64,000 bases of DNA from Heyndrickxia shackletonii (GTDB taxonomy: Bacteria; Bacillota; Bacilli; Bacillales; Bacillaceae_C): the NCBI RefSeq assembly GCF_001420715.1, contig NZ_LJJC01000004.1, positions 972,519 through 1,036,518 of the forward strand, in the 5' to 3' direction. The stretch's first letter is position 1. Every line of letters begins with the position of its first letter. The notes beneath the pieces are model-generated. The model was not told the origin of the DNA and did no database searches. It saw only the letters and a list, made by a program, of their open reading frames with translations. Below are positions 53,048-62,246 of this stretch, one piece after another. Position numbers and translations under genes: made by a program.

Positions 53048-54345
53048 ATACTAATTTACCTTTATCCATTAAGGAAAAAATAGATACCGTAAAATCTCAT
53101 TTTTCTAATGATGAGAAAGTAATTACCTTATTTGAGCATTGTTTTTCCAATACGTATGAAACAACGATTCGCCGGAAAGAAGATGGAACCACTTTTGTCA
53201 TTACGGGAGATATCCCTGCTATGTGGCTTCGTGATTCTGCAGCTCAGGTTCGTCCATATTTAATGTTAGCGGAACAAGATGATGATATGGCCGATATGAT
53301 TGAAGGAGTAATTAAGCGTCAATTATTTTTTGTCTTGCATGATCCATATGCCAATGCATTTAATGAAAACCCAAATGGAAATTGCTATCATCGTGACAAA
53401 ACAAAAATGACCCCACTTTTGTGGGAAAGAAAATATGAAATTGATTCATTATGCTATCCCATTCAATTAGCGTATCTTTTCTGGAAAGCAACGGGCAGAA
53501 CATCCCATTTCAATGAAACATTTATAAAAGCAGTTCAAACCATCATCGAAACATGGAAGATTGAGCAGCATCATGAAAAGCAATCAGAATACCGGTTTGA
53601 ACGGGATAATTGCCCGCCATCCGATACGCTGACGCGAGAAGGAAAAGGTAGTCTTGTTACCTACACAGGAATGACATGGTCCGGTTTTCGTCCAAGTGAC
53701 GATGCTTGTCAATATGGCTATCTAATTCCTTCCAATATGTTTGCAGTTGTGGTCTTAAGACAGCTTGCCGAAATTGCGGAGAATGTCTTAAAGAATCAGG
53801 AGCTAAAAGAGAGTGCCCTAAAATTAGCAGATGAAATCAACGAAGGGATTCAGAAATTTGGTAAGGTGGAACATCCCGTTTACGGAACCATCTATGCATA
53901 TGAAACGGATGGACAAGGAAATTACAATTTAATGGATGATGCTAATGTTCCGAGTTTACTATCATTGCCGTATTTAGGGTATTGCAGCATCGATGACCCA
54001 ATCTATTTAAATACGAGAAACTTCATCCTTAGCAATGAAAATCCTTATTACTATGAAGGAACGGCCGCAAAAGGGATTGGAAGTCCGCATACTCCGGAAC
54101 ATTATATTTGGCATATCGCCCTTTCCATTCAGGGAATGACATCAACTTCTGAAGAAGAAAAAATGAGAATACTGGATTTGTTTAAACATACGGATGCTGG
54201 TACGAATCTCATGCATGAAGGATTTCATGTGGATGACCCTAATCATTTTACAAGAGATTGGTTTTCGTGGGCGAATTCCATGTTCAGTGAGTTTTTATTA
54301 AGCTTATGCGGGCAATTTGTGAAGGGAAGCCCTTTGCGTAAGTAG
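53044..54345 (+). CDS. Exo-alpha-1,6-mannosidase, GH125
   Basis: Inverting alpha-1,6-mannosidases of this family trim N-glycan mannose. The 433 residues match family length. The signature FVITGDIPAMWLRDSAAQVR (51-70) is unmistakable, followed by YEIDSLCYPIQLAYLFWKAT, SGFRPSDDACQYGYLIPSNM and GIGSPHTPEHYIWHIALSIQ. There is no signal peptide, so it works inside the cell. Its ATG overlaps the GH38 stop (ATGA), so it is translationally coupled. The pairing with GH38 is the known arrangement in N-glycan loci of Gram-positive bacteria. Confidence 0.9.
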   Translation: MNTNLPLSIKEKIDTVKSHFSNDEKVITLFEHCFSNTYETTIRRKEDGTTFVITGDIPAMWLRDSAAQVRPYLMLAEQDDDMADMIEGVIKRQLFFVLHDPYANAFNENPNGNCYHRDKTKMTPLLWERKYEIDSLCYPIQLAYLFWKATGRTSHFNETFIKAVQTIIETWKIEQHHEKQSEYRFERDNCPPSDTLTREGKGSLVTYTGMTWSGFRPSDDACQYGYLIPSNMFAVVVLRQLAEIAENVLKNQELKESALKLADEINEGIQKFGKVEHPVYGTIYAYETDGQGNYNLMDDANVPSLLSLPYLGYCSIDDPIYLNTRNFILSNENPYYYEGTAAKGIGSPHTPEHYIWHIALSIQGMTSTSEEEKMRILDLFKHTDAGTNLMHEGFHVDDPNHFTRDWFSWANSMFSEFLLSLCGQFVKGSPLRK

Positions 54346-54386
54346 TTTTCATTTTAACTTATATTAGTAATTATTGTTAATTTTAT

Positions 54387-54422
54387 CCTTATGCGTACAC
54401 TTGAATGGGTTTACGCATAAGG
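54387..54422 (+). promoter_or_regulatory. Perfect hairpin touching the ribosome site of the DUF624 gene
   Basis: CCTTATGCGTA (54387-54397) pairs perfectly with TACGCATAAGG (54412-54422). The last two G of the stem are the first two of GGAGG (54421-54425). It could limit translation of the next gene or process the transcript. Confidence 0.5.
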
Positions 54423-54436
54423 AGGTAAGAATCTCA

Positions 54437-55066
54437 TTGAAATGGAGATGGATAGAAATGAAATTATTCCAATATGTAAGTGAATGGATTTTGCGTCTCG
54501 TATGGACGAACTTGTTATGGATTGCGTTTACCTTATCCGGCCTTGTCATTGCAGGTTTTTTTCCGGCGACAATCGCCATGTGTACTGTGACAAGAAAATG
54601 GGCCAAAAAAGAATTGGATTTTTCTATATGGCAGCTGTTTAAGGACACTTATAAAAAGGAATGGGTAAACAGCAATAAAATCGGGCTTGTCTTTGTTTGC
54701 ATTGCAGCATTTCTATTCATTGACCTGCGGATTTCGTTTTATATGAAGGGATTCTTTTCTATTTTTCTCTATGTTTTCATTCTATTCTTATTGGCTATTT
54801 TACTATTAACCTTAATTTACTTTTTCCCGCTATACGTACAATATACTTTCAGTGCAAAAGCCTATTTAAAGCAAGCCTTCATCCATGCGTTTGCTGGCTT
54901 TAAAGATACATTTGTTATTTTAGTAGGGTTAGTATGTATAGGGTATTTCATCTATAAATTACCCGGTCTTATTCCTTTTATGAGCGCTGTCTTGCCAAGC
55001 TATTGGGTGATGACGGTTTGCATGAAAAGGTTCCGCAGGCTGGAAAAACAAATCCTTGAAGCTTAA
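54437..55066 (+). CDS. DUF624 (YesL-like) membrane protein
   Basis: A membrane protein of about 209 residues with roughly five helices. The N-terminal FQYVSEWILRLVWTNLLWIA, the LVIAGFFPATIAMCTVTRKW block, and the C-terminal LPSYWVMTVCMKRFRRLEKQ are typical of the DUF624/YesL family, which accompanies Lpl/Yes-type sugar ABC transporters. The function is unknown; a helper of the transporter or sensor is often suggested. Start is uncertain: TTG 54437 (GGAGG 11 bases upstream) or ATG 54458. Confidence 0.78.
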   Translation: MKWRWIEMKLFQYVSEWILRLVWTNLLWIAFTLSGLVIAGFFPATIAMCTVTRKWAKKELDFSIWQLFKDTYKKEWVNSNKIGLVFVCIAAFLFIDLRISFYMKGFFSIFLYVFILFLLAILLLTLIYFFPLYVQYTFSAKAYLKQAFIHAFAGFKDTFVILVGLVCIGYFIYKLPGLIPFMSAVLPSYWVMTVCMKRFRRLEKQILEA

Positions 55067-55138
55067 GGAAATTAGGTGACTATTGGATAATCGGAAACAT
55101 TGCTCAAATATTTTAATAGAATGATAGGGGTGTATATC

Positions 55139-58100
55139 ATGTTCCTGACAGAGAGAAAATTTGAGGCACGGATCAGAGAATTAGAGGGGTATCGTTACCG
55201 TGATTGTGTGGATATACAGGCATTTGCTGCTAAAAATGATGATGGCGAAGTAGGTGCGTATCCACCCAGTGAGTATGATCAAAATCATCAAATGAAACTT
55301 GGCGACTACTGGAAGGGGCGAGATCGCTATCTTTGGCTCCATACGACGGTGGATCATCATGTAACATTCGCAGACCGTCAAGTAGTTGGTCTTTTTTCCT
55401 TTGGAAAGACTGGAGGCGGCAATAATTCTGGTTTTGAGTCTTTATTATTTGTGAATGAGCATCCGTACCAAGGTGTTGATTCCAATCATGAAGAAGTTTT
55501 GTTTGATGAAGAAGCAGCGAGACAGCCTTTGCGATTGGATTTCCGTCTATGGTCAGGACTGGAAGGCGGAGGTGTCCCGGTTGAGAATGAGTATAAATTA
55601 ACGATGGCGAAAATCGGCTGGCTGGACAGAAAAGTGGACAATCTTTATTATACGCTGCTAGCTGCATACGAGGTTTTAATGGAAACTGAGGAGACAGATA
55701 CGGCTTTTCTCACTTTGAAAACATTGATTTCCGATAGTTTGAAAATCATCAATTGGACAGAACCAGGCAGCGATTCTTTCTATGAATCCTGTTACGAGGC
55801 GGAAGCTCAATTAATGAATGCATTACAAAAAATCGATGCCTCATCAGAGCTTACGATTCATGCGGTTGGCCATACCCATATTGATGTAGCATGGCTTTGG
55901 AGATTACGAAATACTCGGGAAAAGGCTGCACGTTCGTTCTCAACCGTTTTGCATTTGATGAAGCAATATCCTGAATATGTCTTTTTACAAACACAACCGC
56001 AGCTTTACGATTACATAAAGACTGATTATCCGGAAATTTACAAGCAAATGAAAGAGCGAATTGCGGAAGGGAAATGGGAAGCGGGAGGAGCTATGTGGCT
56101 CGAAGCGGATTGTAATATCCCGAGCGGGGAATCGCTTGTCCGCCAAATTTTACATGGCAAAAACTTTTTCAAAGAAGAATTTGGCGTTAATTGTGAATAC
56201 CTCTGGCTTCCGGACGTCTTTGGCTATAGCTGGGCATTGCCGCAAATATTAAAAAAATCGGGAATCAAGACGATGATGACGACCAAAATCAGCTGGAATC
56301 AATACAATCGTATGCCGCATGATACGTTTTATTGGAAGGGCATGGACGGATCCGAGATATTAACGCATTTCATTACGACACCGGAACCATGGAATGCGCC
56401 GGATTCTTGGTTCTATACGTACAATGGATATATCACCGCAAAAACCGTAAAAGGTGCATGGAAGGGCTATCAGGATAAGGAGTTATCTAAAGATCTGCTG
56501 TTATCCTATGGCTATGGGGACGGAGGCGGCGGGGTAAACCGTCACATGCTGGAAATGAGACGCAGATTTGATACTTTGCCAGGGATGCCGAATGTGAAAA
56601 CGTCAACTGCAGGTGAATTTTTCGAAAAGCTTCATGAAAATGTTACGGAGTCAGATGCATATATTCATAAATGGGATGGGGAACTGTATCTCGAATATCA
56701 CCGTGGAACGTATACGAGTCAGGCTTTTATGAAAAAGATGAATCGCAAACTAGAGCTTTTCTATCGCAGGGTGGAGATGCTTTCCACATGGTTATCAACT
56801 AATGAAAAACGAGATCAAGAGGCGAAACAATTAAAAGAGGGCTGGAAAATTATATTAAGAAACCAGTTTCACGATATTATACCTGGATCCTCCATACATG
56901 AAGTGTACGAAGATGCAAAGCTGGAGTACGAAGAAGCTTTTCAAATTGCTGAGCAGCTAGAATCTAATATCATAAAAGACCATCTAAAGGAAGAAGAACA
57001 TACAGTAGTGGTGTTGAATACTACCCATGTAAAAGACGGAAAAAATATCCGAATCCATGAATATACAGAATATGAATGGGGTGTATGGAAAGATAGGGAG
57101 GGCAACCAGTTGAGTGCTCAAAAGGATCATGATAGCTGGCTGGTAGAAGTTGTTTCCCTACCTTCCTTTGGAGCGAAAACGTTGTATTTTGAACCAAAAA
57201 CTAGGATGGAAAAGACAGACTCTCCGTTTAAGTATACAGATAACCAATTGGAAACGCCTTTTTACATCGTGAAATGGAATGAACATGGACAGTGGACCAT
57301 GCTTTATGATAAAGAAGCAGATCGTAATGTTCTAAGTGACGAACAAAGAGGAAATGTTTTACAAATATTTGAGGATAAGCCGCTTGCCCATGATGCATGG
57401 GATATTGATATATTCTATCAAGAAAAAATGGAAGAGATTCAGGATTTAATAGATTTCCAAGTGGTGGAAAATGGTTCGTTGTCATTTGGAATCAAACTTA
57501 CTTATAAGTACCATCATTCCGACATTTCTCAGCATATCGTGTTTTATGCGAATGATCGTAGGATTGATTTTGACACCAAGGTAGAATGGCATGAAAAGCG
57601 AAAACTTCTGAAAGCAGCATTTCCAATTGATGTCCGTGCAACAGAAGCAACTTATGACATTCAATACGGGAATGTAAAACGGGCAACCCATTGGAATACA
57701 AGCTGGGATATGGCAAGGTTTGAAACGGTTGGTCATCAATGGGCAGACATTTCAGAAGCGGATTATGGCGTTAGTTTATTAAATAACGCTAAATACGGAT
57801 ATGACATTCAAGAAAATGTCTTAAGACTTACATTGTTAAAGTCGGCAACTCATCCAGATCCGGAGGCTGATCAAGGTTCCCACTCCTTTGTTTATTCTCT
57901 TTATCCGCATATGGGAGATTGGCGTGAGGCGAAAACAGTCGAAAAGGCATGGGATTTGAATGATCCTGCCCTTACTTTCCCTGGGAAATGGGACAGCGAA
58001 GAATCCTTTGTTGAAATCAATTCAGACCATGTGTGGGTAGATGCGATAAAACAAGCATATGACGGGAATGGCATCATTATTAGACTTCATGAATATGAAG

Positions 58101-58252
58101 GAAAAAGGGGCACGGTAACCTTAAATGTTCAACGTGATCCTGTCAGTTGGGTAGAAACGGATTTAATGGAGGAGCCTATCGGAGTAGAAACCACTTCCCC
58201 GATTGTGTTGAAGGTCAAACCATATGAAATTAAAACGATAAGAGTATGGTGA
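55139..58252 (+). CDS. Alpha-mannosidase, GH38 (long form)
   Basis: A second GH38 enzyme, 1037 residues, without a signal peptide. An N-terminal beta domain of about 230 residues precedes the catalytic barrel, which starts with HAVGHTHIDVAWLWR (metal ligands His247 or His245, and Asp249) and has nucleophile Asp359 in YLWLPDVFGYSWALPQIL. RNQFHDIIPGSSIHEVYEDA is the conserved His-containing helix. The architecture matches the Ams1/class III type. ATG 55139 has AGGGGTG upstream. It probably differs from the first GH38 in linkage preference, so the two with GH125 could strip a whole high-mannose chain. Confidence 0.88.
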   Translation: MFLTERKFEARIRELEGYRYRDCVDIQAFAAKNDDGEVGAYPPSEYDQNHQMKLGDYWKGRDRYLWLHTTVDHHVTFADRQVVGLFSFGKTGGGNNSGFESLLFVNEHPYQGVDSNHEEVLFDEEAARQPLRLDFRLWSGLEGGGVPVENEYKLTMAKIGWLDRKVDNLYYTLLAAYEVLMETEETDTAFLTLKTLISDSLKIINWTEPGSDSFYESCYEAEAQLMNALQKIDASSELTIHAVGHTHIDVAWLWRLRNTREKAARSFSTVLHLMKQYPEYVFLQTQPQLYDYIKTDYPEIYKQMKERIAEGKWEAGGAMWLEADCNIPSGESLVRQILHGKNFFKEEFGVNCEYLWLPDVFGYSWALPQILKKSGIKTMMTTKISWNQYNRMPHDTFYWKGMDGSEILTHFITTPEPWNAPDSWFYTYNGYITAKTVKGAWKGYQDKELSKDLLLSYGYGDGGGGVNRHMLEMRRRFDTLPGMPNVKTSTAGEFFEKLHENVTESDAYIHKWDGELYLEYHRGTYTSQAFMKKMNRKLELFYRRVEMLSTWLSTNEKRDQEAKQLKEGWKIILRNQFHDIIPGSSIHEVYEDAKLEYEEAFQIAEQLESNIIKDHLKEEEHTVVVLNTTHVKDGKNIRIHEYTEYEWGVWKDREGNQLSAQKDHDSWLVEVVSLPSFGAKTLYFEPKTRMEKTDSPFKYTDNQLETPFYIVKWNEHGQWTMLYDKEADRNVLSDEQRGNVLQIFEDKPLAHDAWDIDIFYQEKMEEIQDLIDFQVVENGSLSFGIKLTYKYHHSDISQHIVFYANDRRIDFDTKVEWHEKRKLLKAAFPIDVRATEATYDIQYGNVKRATHWNTSWDMARFETVGHQWADISEADYGVSLLNNAKYGYDIQENVLRLTLLKSATHPDPEADQGSHSFVYSLYPHMGDWREAKTVEKAWDLNDPALTFPGKWDSEESFVEINSDHVWVDAIKQAYDGNGIIIRLHEYEGKRGTVTLNVQRDPVSWVETDLMEEPIGVETTSPIVLKVKPYEIKTIRVW

Positions 58253-58262
58253 TACCTTTCAC

Positions 58263-58302
58263 AAAAAGACGCTTGGAGCATATCAGAATCCAAGCGTTTT
58301 TA
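58263..58302 (+). terminator. Terminator of the mannosidase operon
   Basis: AAAAAGACGCTTGGA pairs with TCCAAGCGTTTTTA around an 11-base loop (one bulge) and ends in a T run. The ABC genes after it therefore need their own promoter, which is present. Confidence 0.85.
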
Positions 58303-58320
58303 CGATGCAGAGAATTTTAG

Positions 58321-58502
58321 CGGACAGACGATTCGTTATTGGGATAAAAATCCTTGTTTTCCTTGTGTTTCCGGACATAGAATCCGTTATTTGACGATAA
58401 TCAGGCAAAATTACGATTGAAAGTAGCTAATAACGGAACCAGTGTCCGCTATCTCTTTAAAAACCAGCATTTTGTCACAGATAACGGAACCCGTGTCCGT
58501 TA
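58321..58502. repeat. Head-to-head 51-bp repeats
   Basis: CGGACAGACGATTCGTTATT (58321) and CGGACATAGAATCCGTTATT (58372) are direct copies 51 bp apart. AATAACGGAACCAGTGTCCG (58429) and GATAACGGAACCCGTGTCCG (58480) are inverted copies at the same spacing. The whole is a large imperfect palindrome in the 58253-58668 gap. Confidence 0.65.
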
Positions 58503-58594
58503 AGAGCTCTTCCTCTCCAGTTGAAGCAGAAAGCCTGTAATTCTTCCAGCATACTCTTATTTAATTTTTCCACTATTTCTGAAATTAGTTAACT

Positions 58595-58622
58595 TTGAAA
58601 GCGTTTTACCGTTTTCTATAAT
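58595..58622 (+). promoter_or_regulatory. Sigma-A promoter with overlapping cre box for the Lpl-type ABC operon
   Basis: TTGAAA (58595-58600), a 16-base spacer and TATAAT (58617-58622). TGAAAGCGTTTTAC (58596-58609) overlaps the -35 box and matches cre at about 12 of 14 positions. It predicts CcpA repression of the transporter. Confidence 0.65.
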
Positions 58623-58668
58623 AAAACTATGAAAGGGGTTACAATACTGTGAGGGAGGTGGGAGAACA

Positions 58669-59598
58669 TTGAAGAAGATATGGAAAGATCTTTATAAGAA
58701 TCGAATTTGGCTTCTAATGGTGCTTCCTGGTACTATTTGGTTTTTGTTGTTTTCCTATTTGCCCATGTTTGGTACGGTCATCGCCTTCAAGGATTTCCGA
58801 ATCTCACGGGACGGATTTTTTGCCAGCGTGATGGACAGTAAGTGGGTAGGATTTGATAATTTTAAATTCCTGTTTAATACAGATAGTGCTTATATTATCA
58901 CAAGAAATACGGTGTTATATAATCTAGTATTTATTATTCTGGGATTAGTGCTCGGTGTTGGGGTTGCCATTGTTTTAAGTCAGCTTGCCAACAAGCGTTT
59001 ATCCAAAATCTATCAAACAGGAATGTTGTTTCCACACTTTCTTTCTTGGGTTGTTGTCAGTTATTTTGCTTTTAGCTTTTTAAGTACTGATAGTGGACTT
59101 TTAAACAATCTTCTTAAAAGTTTTGGCGTAGATACCGTTTCCTGGTACAACGAACCGCGTTATTGGCCATACATATTAATCATTTCTAATACATGGAAAG
59201 GGATCGGATATGGCAGTATCTTGTATCTGGCAGCAATAGTCGGAATCGATAAAACGTATTACGAAGCTGCAATGATCGATGGTGCATCCAAATGGCAGCA
59301 AATTATGCATGTTACCCTTCCGATGCTCAGATCCTTAATGATTGTCCTTACTATCATGTCAGTTGGAAAAATCTTCAACTCTGATTTCGGGCTATTCTAT
59401 CAGCTGCCGATGGATTCAGGAGCATTATACCCCGTTACAAATACCGTTGATACATTTGTTTATCGAGGATTAATGACATTAGGTGATATTGGAATGAGTA
59501 CTGCGGCTGGACTATATCAGTCCTTCATTGGATTTATTCTCGTTTTGCTAACTAACTTTATTGTTAGAAAGGTAGATGAAGAGAGTGCTCTATTCTGA
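58669..59598 (+). CDS. Oligosaccharide ABC transporter permease (LplB-like)
   Basis: A membrane subunit of 309 residues with about six helices. The opening KNRIWLLMVLPGTIWFLLFS, FKDFRISRDG, and the docking loop YYEAAMIDGASKWQQIMHVTLPML are typical of the LplB/YtcP class, which imports complex oligosaccharides in Bacillus and Paenibacillus. TTG start with GGGAGGTGGGAG upstream. First gene of an operon ending in a sensor kinase. The likely cargo is the mannose-rich oligosaccharide that GH85 releases. Confidence 0.86.
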   Translation: MKKIWKDLYKNRIWLLMVLPGTIWFLLFSYLPMFGTVIAFKDFRISRDGFFASVMDSKWVGFDNFKFLFNTDSAYIITRNTVLYNLVFIILGLVLGVGVAIVLSQLANKRLSKIYQTGMLFPHFLSWVVVSYFAFSFLSTDSGLLNNLLKSFGVDTVSWYNEPRYWPYILIISNTWKGIGYGSILYLAAIVGIDKTYYEAAMIDGASKWQQIMHVTLPMLRSLMIVLTIMSVGKIFNSDFGLFYQLPMDSGALYPVTNTVDTFVYRGLMTLGDIGMSTAAGLYQSFIGFILVLLTNFIVRKVDEESALF

Positions 59599-59633
59599 CA
59601 TCTACCAATATTATTCGAAAGGGGGCAGGGGAT

Positions 59634-60617
59634 ATGTCAAAGAGTATGATGAAAACTGCTGAAACAGAAACAACACCTCTTTCAGTCCATGATCAAAAGG
59701 TAAATGTAAAACAAAAAAAGCAGAAAAATCTATTTGGGTTTCATCCCGTTACCAATGGGTTGATGACTACTTTAATTGGTATAATTAGTATTTTGTGTGT
59801 GTTTCCATTTATATATGTCATTATTATTTCACTGTCCAGCCAGAAAAGCATCGATACAGATGGATTTCGGCTAATCCCTAAAACTTGGAGTCTTGAAGCC
59901 TATAAATACTTGTGGCATATGAAAGAACAATTACTTACCTCCTATGGGATTACCATAATTGTTACGGTAGTAGGAACGATTATCAGTGTCTTAATGATTT
60001 CCTTTTACGCTTATGCGATTTCAAGGCCGCAATTTAAATACCGAAAGTTTTTTACCTTCATCGCGCTGTTTACCATGTTATTCGGCGGCGGAATGGTTCC
60101 GTTCTATATCGTTGTTACTCAATTTCTAGGGTTGAAAAATTCTATTTGGGCATTAATTTTACCTCTTGCCATGAATGCTTTCTACATTATTGTAATGAGA
60201 ACATTCTTTATGAAATCAGTCCCGGAATCCATTTTGGAATCTGCTAGAATCGATGGGGCAAGCGAATTTCGGATATTCTTCCAAATTGTATTTCCGCTCT
60301 CCTTGCCTGGACTCGCAACGATTGCATTGTTCAGTACATTAGGTTATTGGAATGACTGGTTTAATGCCTTGCTCTTTATTGATAATCCGCATCTTGTACC
60401 ACTGCAGTCCTTGCTTATGAAAATTGAAAGCAATCTGGAATTTATGAGGCAAAATACGGAAATTGCCGCGAGACAATCTGATTTATTATCGGCTATACCG
60501 GAGGATTCTGCAAAGATGGCTATGGTTGTTATTGCTACCCTGCCAATCGCTGTGACGTACCCGTTTTTCCAAAAGTATTTCATCAGCGGTTTAACTATCG
60601 GGGGAGTTAAAGAATAA
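59634..60617 (+). CDS. Oligosaccharide ABC transporter permease (LplC/YtcP-like)
   Basis: The second permease, 327 residues. It has a polar N-terminal stretch of about 40 residues and then about six helices. The docking loop is ILESARIDGASEFRIFFQIVFPLSLP and it ends FFQKYFISGLTIGGVKE, the usual LplC ending. AAAGGGGGCAGGGG lies upstream of the ATG. No ATPase is encoded nearby, so a shared ATPase is expected. Confidence 0.87.
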   Translation: MSKSMMKTAETETTPLSVHDQKVNVKQKKQKNLFGFHPVTNGLMTTLIGIISILCVFPFIYVIIISLSSQKSIDTDGFRLIPKTWSLEAYKYLWHMKEQLLTSYGITIIVTVVGTIISVLMISFYAYAISRPQFKYRKFFTFIALFTMLFGGGMVPFYIVVTQFLGLKNSIWALILPLAMNAFYIIVMRTFFMKSVPESILESARIDGASEFRIFFQIVFPLSLPGLATIALFSTLGYWNDWFNALLFIDNPHLVPLQSLLMKIESNLEFMRQNTEIAARQSDLLSAIPEDSAKMAMVVIATLPIAVTYPFFQKYFISGLTIGGVKE

Positions 60618-60636
60618 CAAGGCTGTTTTCGCATCT

Positions 60637-60708
60637 ATTGTTGCTTTTCGAGCTTTTGTTTTTACCCAAACAGGAAATTCAAAGATCTTCGGTTAAAATA
60701 GCAACAAT
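60637..60708 (+). other. Intercistronic inverted repeat before the binding-protein gene
   Basis: ATTGTTGCTTTT (60637-60648) faces AAAATAGCAACAAT (60695-60708). The arms pair with a small bulge around a loop of about 46 bases. It may protect the downstream mRNA or adjust expression of the binding protein against the permeases. Confidence 0.5.
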
Positions 60709-60756
60709 GATGAAAAAAGAGCCGAAATACAATGAAAAATACAAGGGGGAACAATT

Positions 60757-62202
60757 ATGAGAAAGAGACTTTTATCTTTACTGGTACTTGTACTGGCTAT
60801 TGGTTTAGTTCTTGGCGCTTGTTCAAGTAATGAAAAAGCAAGCGGTAATGGCAAAGATAAACCGTATGAAATTATCTGGTACACCATTGGTACACCGCAA
60901 AAGGATACAGACAAGGTTTTTAAGGAAGTTAATAAATACACAAAGAAAAAGATCAATGCACTTGTTAATTTTAAACAAATCGATTGGGGAGATTATGAGC
61001 AAAAAATGCAAGTCATTATCTCTTCTGGAGAGCCATATGATTTAGCTTTTACTAATGGAACTTCTTATGTCCAAAACGCACAAAAAGGTGCCTTCTATCC
61101 AGTAGATAAATTGTTGGACACTCACGGACAAGAGTTAAAGAAAGCACTTGATCCGGCATTTGTTGAAGGTGCGAAAGTAAATGGGAAATTATACGGAATT
61201 CCTTCCAATAAGGAAGTTGCAAGACAAACGGTCTATACATTTAATAAGAGATTGGTAGATAAATATCACTTTGATCTTTCAAAGGTAAAAACGTTGGAAG
61301 ATTTAGAGCCAATGCTTAAGACGATTAAAGAAAATGAACCAAAAATTACGCCAATGGCAACATTTAAAGCATATCTTCCATTCGATTATGTTATGGATCA
61401 AAAAATACCGATGGCTTTTCCGTTAGCAGGCGACACGAGTCATGTTATTAATTGGTATGAATCAGATATTGCAATGAGCACATTTAAAACAATGCATAAG
61501 TACTATAAGGCCGGCTACCTAAAAGCGGATGCTGCGACAAGTAAAGATACATGGCCGATGGATGTGGAAAACTGGTTTGTACGTATGGGTGACTCCCAAC
61601 CATATGCAGATATACTATGGAGCCGTTCAGCTAAATACGATGTGGTTTCTGTACCGGCAGAACAGCCAACAACCTTTAATGATTCTGTAACAGGTGCTAT
61701 CCAAGCAATTTCTGCTAATTCGAAAAATCCGGAAAAGGTAATGGACTTCCTAAACTTATTAAACACAGATCCATACCTTCGCAACTTAGTGGATAAAGGA
61801 ATTGAAGGAGTTCACTATAAAAAGAATGATGATGGTACAATCACGGATCTTCCAGCACGAATCGATAAATACAATATGCCGTCTTACTCTTTAGGAAACC
61901 ATTTTATTCTTTATCTATATAACAATGATCCTAAAGACAAGTGGGAAAAATTCAAGGAATTTAATGCATCAGCTCAACCTGCACCAACCCTTGGTTTCCA
62001 TTTTGATCCTAGTTCTGTTCGATCAGAAATTGCTGCCATCACCAATGTAAGTGAAGAATTCTATCCGGCACTTGCAACTGGTACGGTTGATCCTGAGGAA
62101 TATTTGCCAAAAGCAAATAAGAAATTCAAAGAAGCAGGTATTGATAAAGTATTGAAAGAAATTCAAAAACAATACGATGCATGGAAAGCGAAAAATAAGT
62201 AA
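60757..62202 (+). CDS. Oligosaccharide-binding lipoprotein (LplA-like, DUF3502 type)
   Basis: The extracellular binding component, 481 residues, with a lipoprotein signal and lipidated Cys22 in VLGAC. Features are EIIWYTIGTPQKDTDKVFKE at the start of the mature part, ISSGEPYDLAFTNG, and the C-terminal region from about 340 (LRNLVDKGIEGVHYKKNDDG, then YSLGNHFILYLYNND) that fits the DUF3502 domain of LplA-like proteins. AAGGGGG precedes the ATG. Ligand inferred from context: N-glycan mannosides. Confidence 0.87.
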   Translation: MRKRLLSLLVLVLAIGLVLGACSSNEKASGNGKDKPYEIIWYTIGTPQKDTDKVFKEVNKYTKKKINALVNFKQIDWGDYEQKMQVIISSGEPYDLAFTNGTSYVQNAQKGAFYPVDKLLDTHGQELKKALDPAFVEGAKVNGKLYGIPSNKEVARQTVYTFNKRLVDKYHFDLSKVKTLEDLEPMLKTIKENEPKITPMATFKAYLPFDYVMDQKIPMAFPLAGDTSHVINWYESDIAMSTFKTMHKYYKAGYLKADAATSKDTWPMDVENWFVRMGDSQPYADILWSRSAKYDVVSVPAEQPTTFNDSVTGAIQAISANSKNPEKVMDFLNLLNTDPYLRNLVDKGIEGVHYKKNDDGTITDLPARIDKYNMPSYSLGNHFILYLYNNDPKDKWEKFKEFNASAQPAPTLGFHFDPSSVRSEIAAITNVSEEFYPALATGTVDPEEYLPKANKKFKEAGIDKVLKEIQKQYDAWKAKNK

Positions 62203-62209
62203 ATAACGG

Positions 62210-62246
62210 AAATCAAGCTGGATGCAAATCTGGCTTGATTTTTACT
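62210..62246 (+). terminator. Terminator after the binding-protein gene
   Basis: AAATCAAGC pairs with GCTTGATTT around a 14-base loop, followed by TTACTT. It probably lowers, rather than abolishes, read-through into the sensor kinase. The stretch 62247-62483 shows no further gene. Confidence 0.7.
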
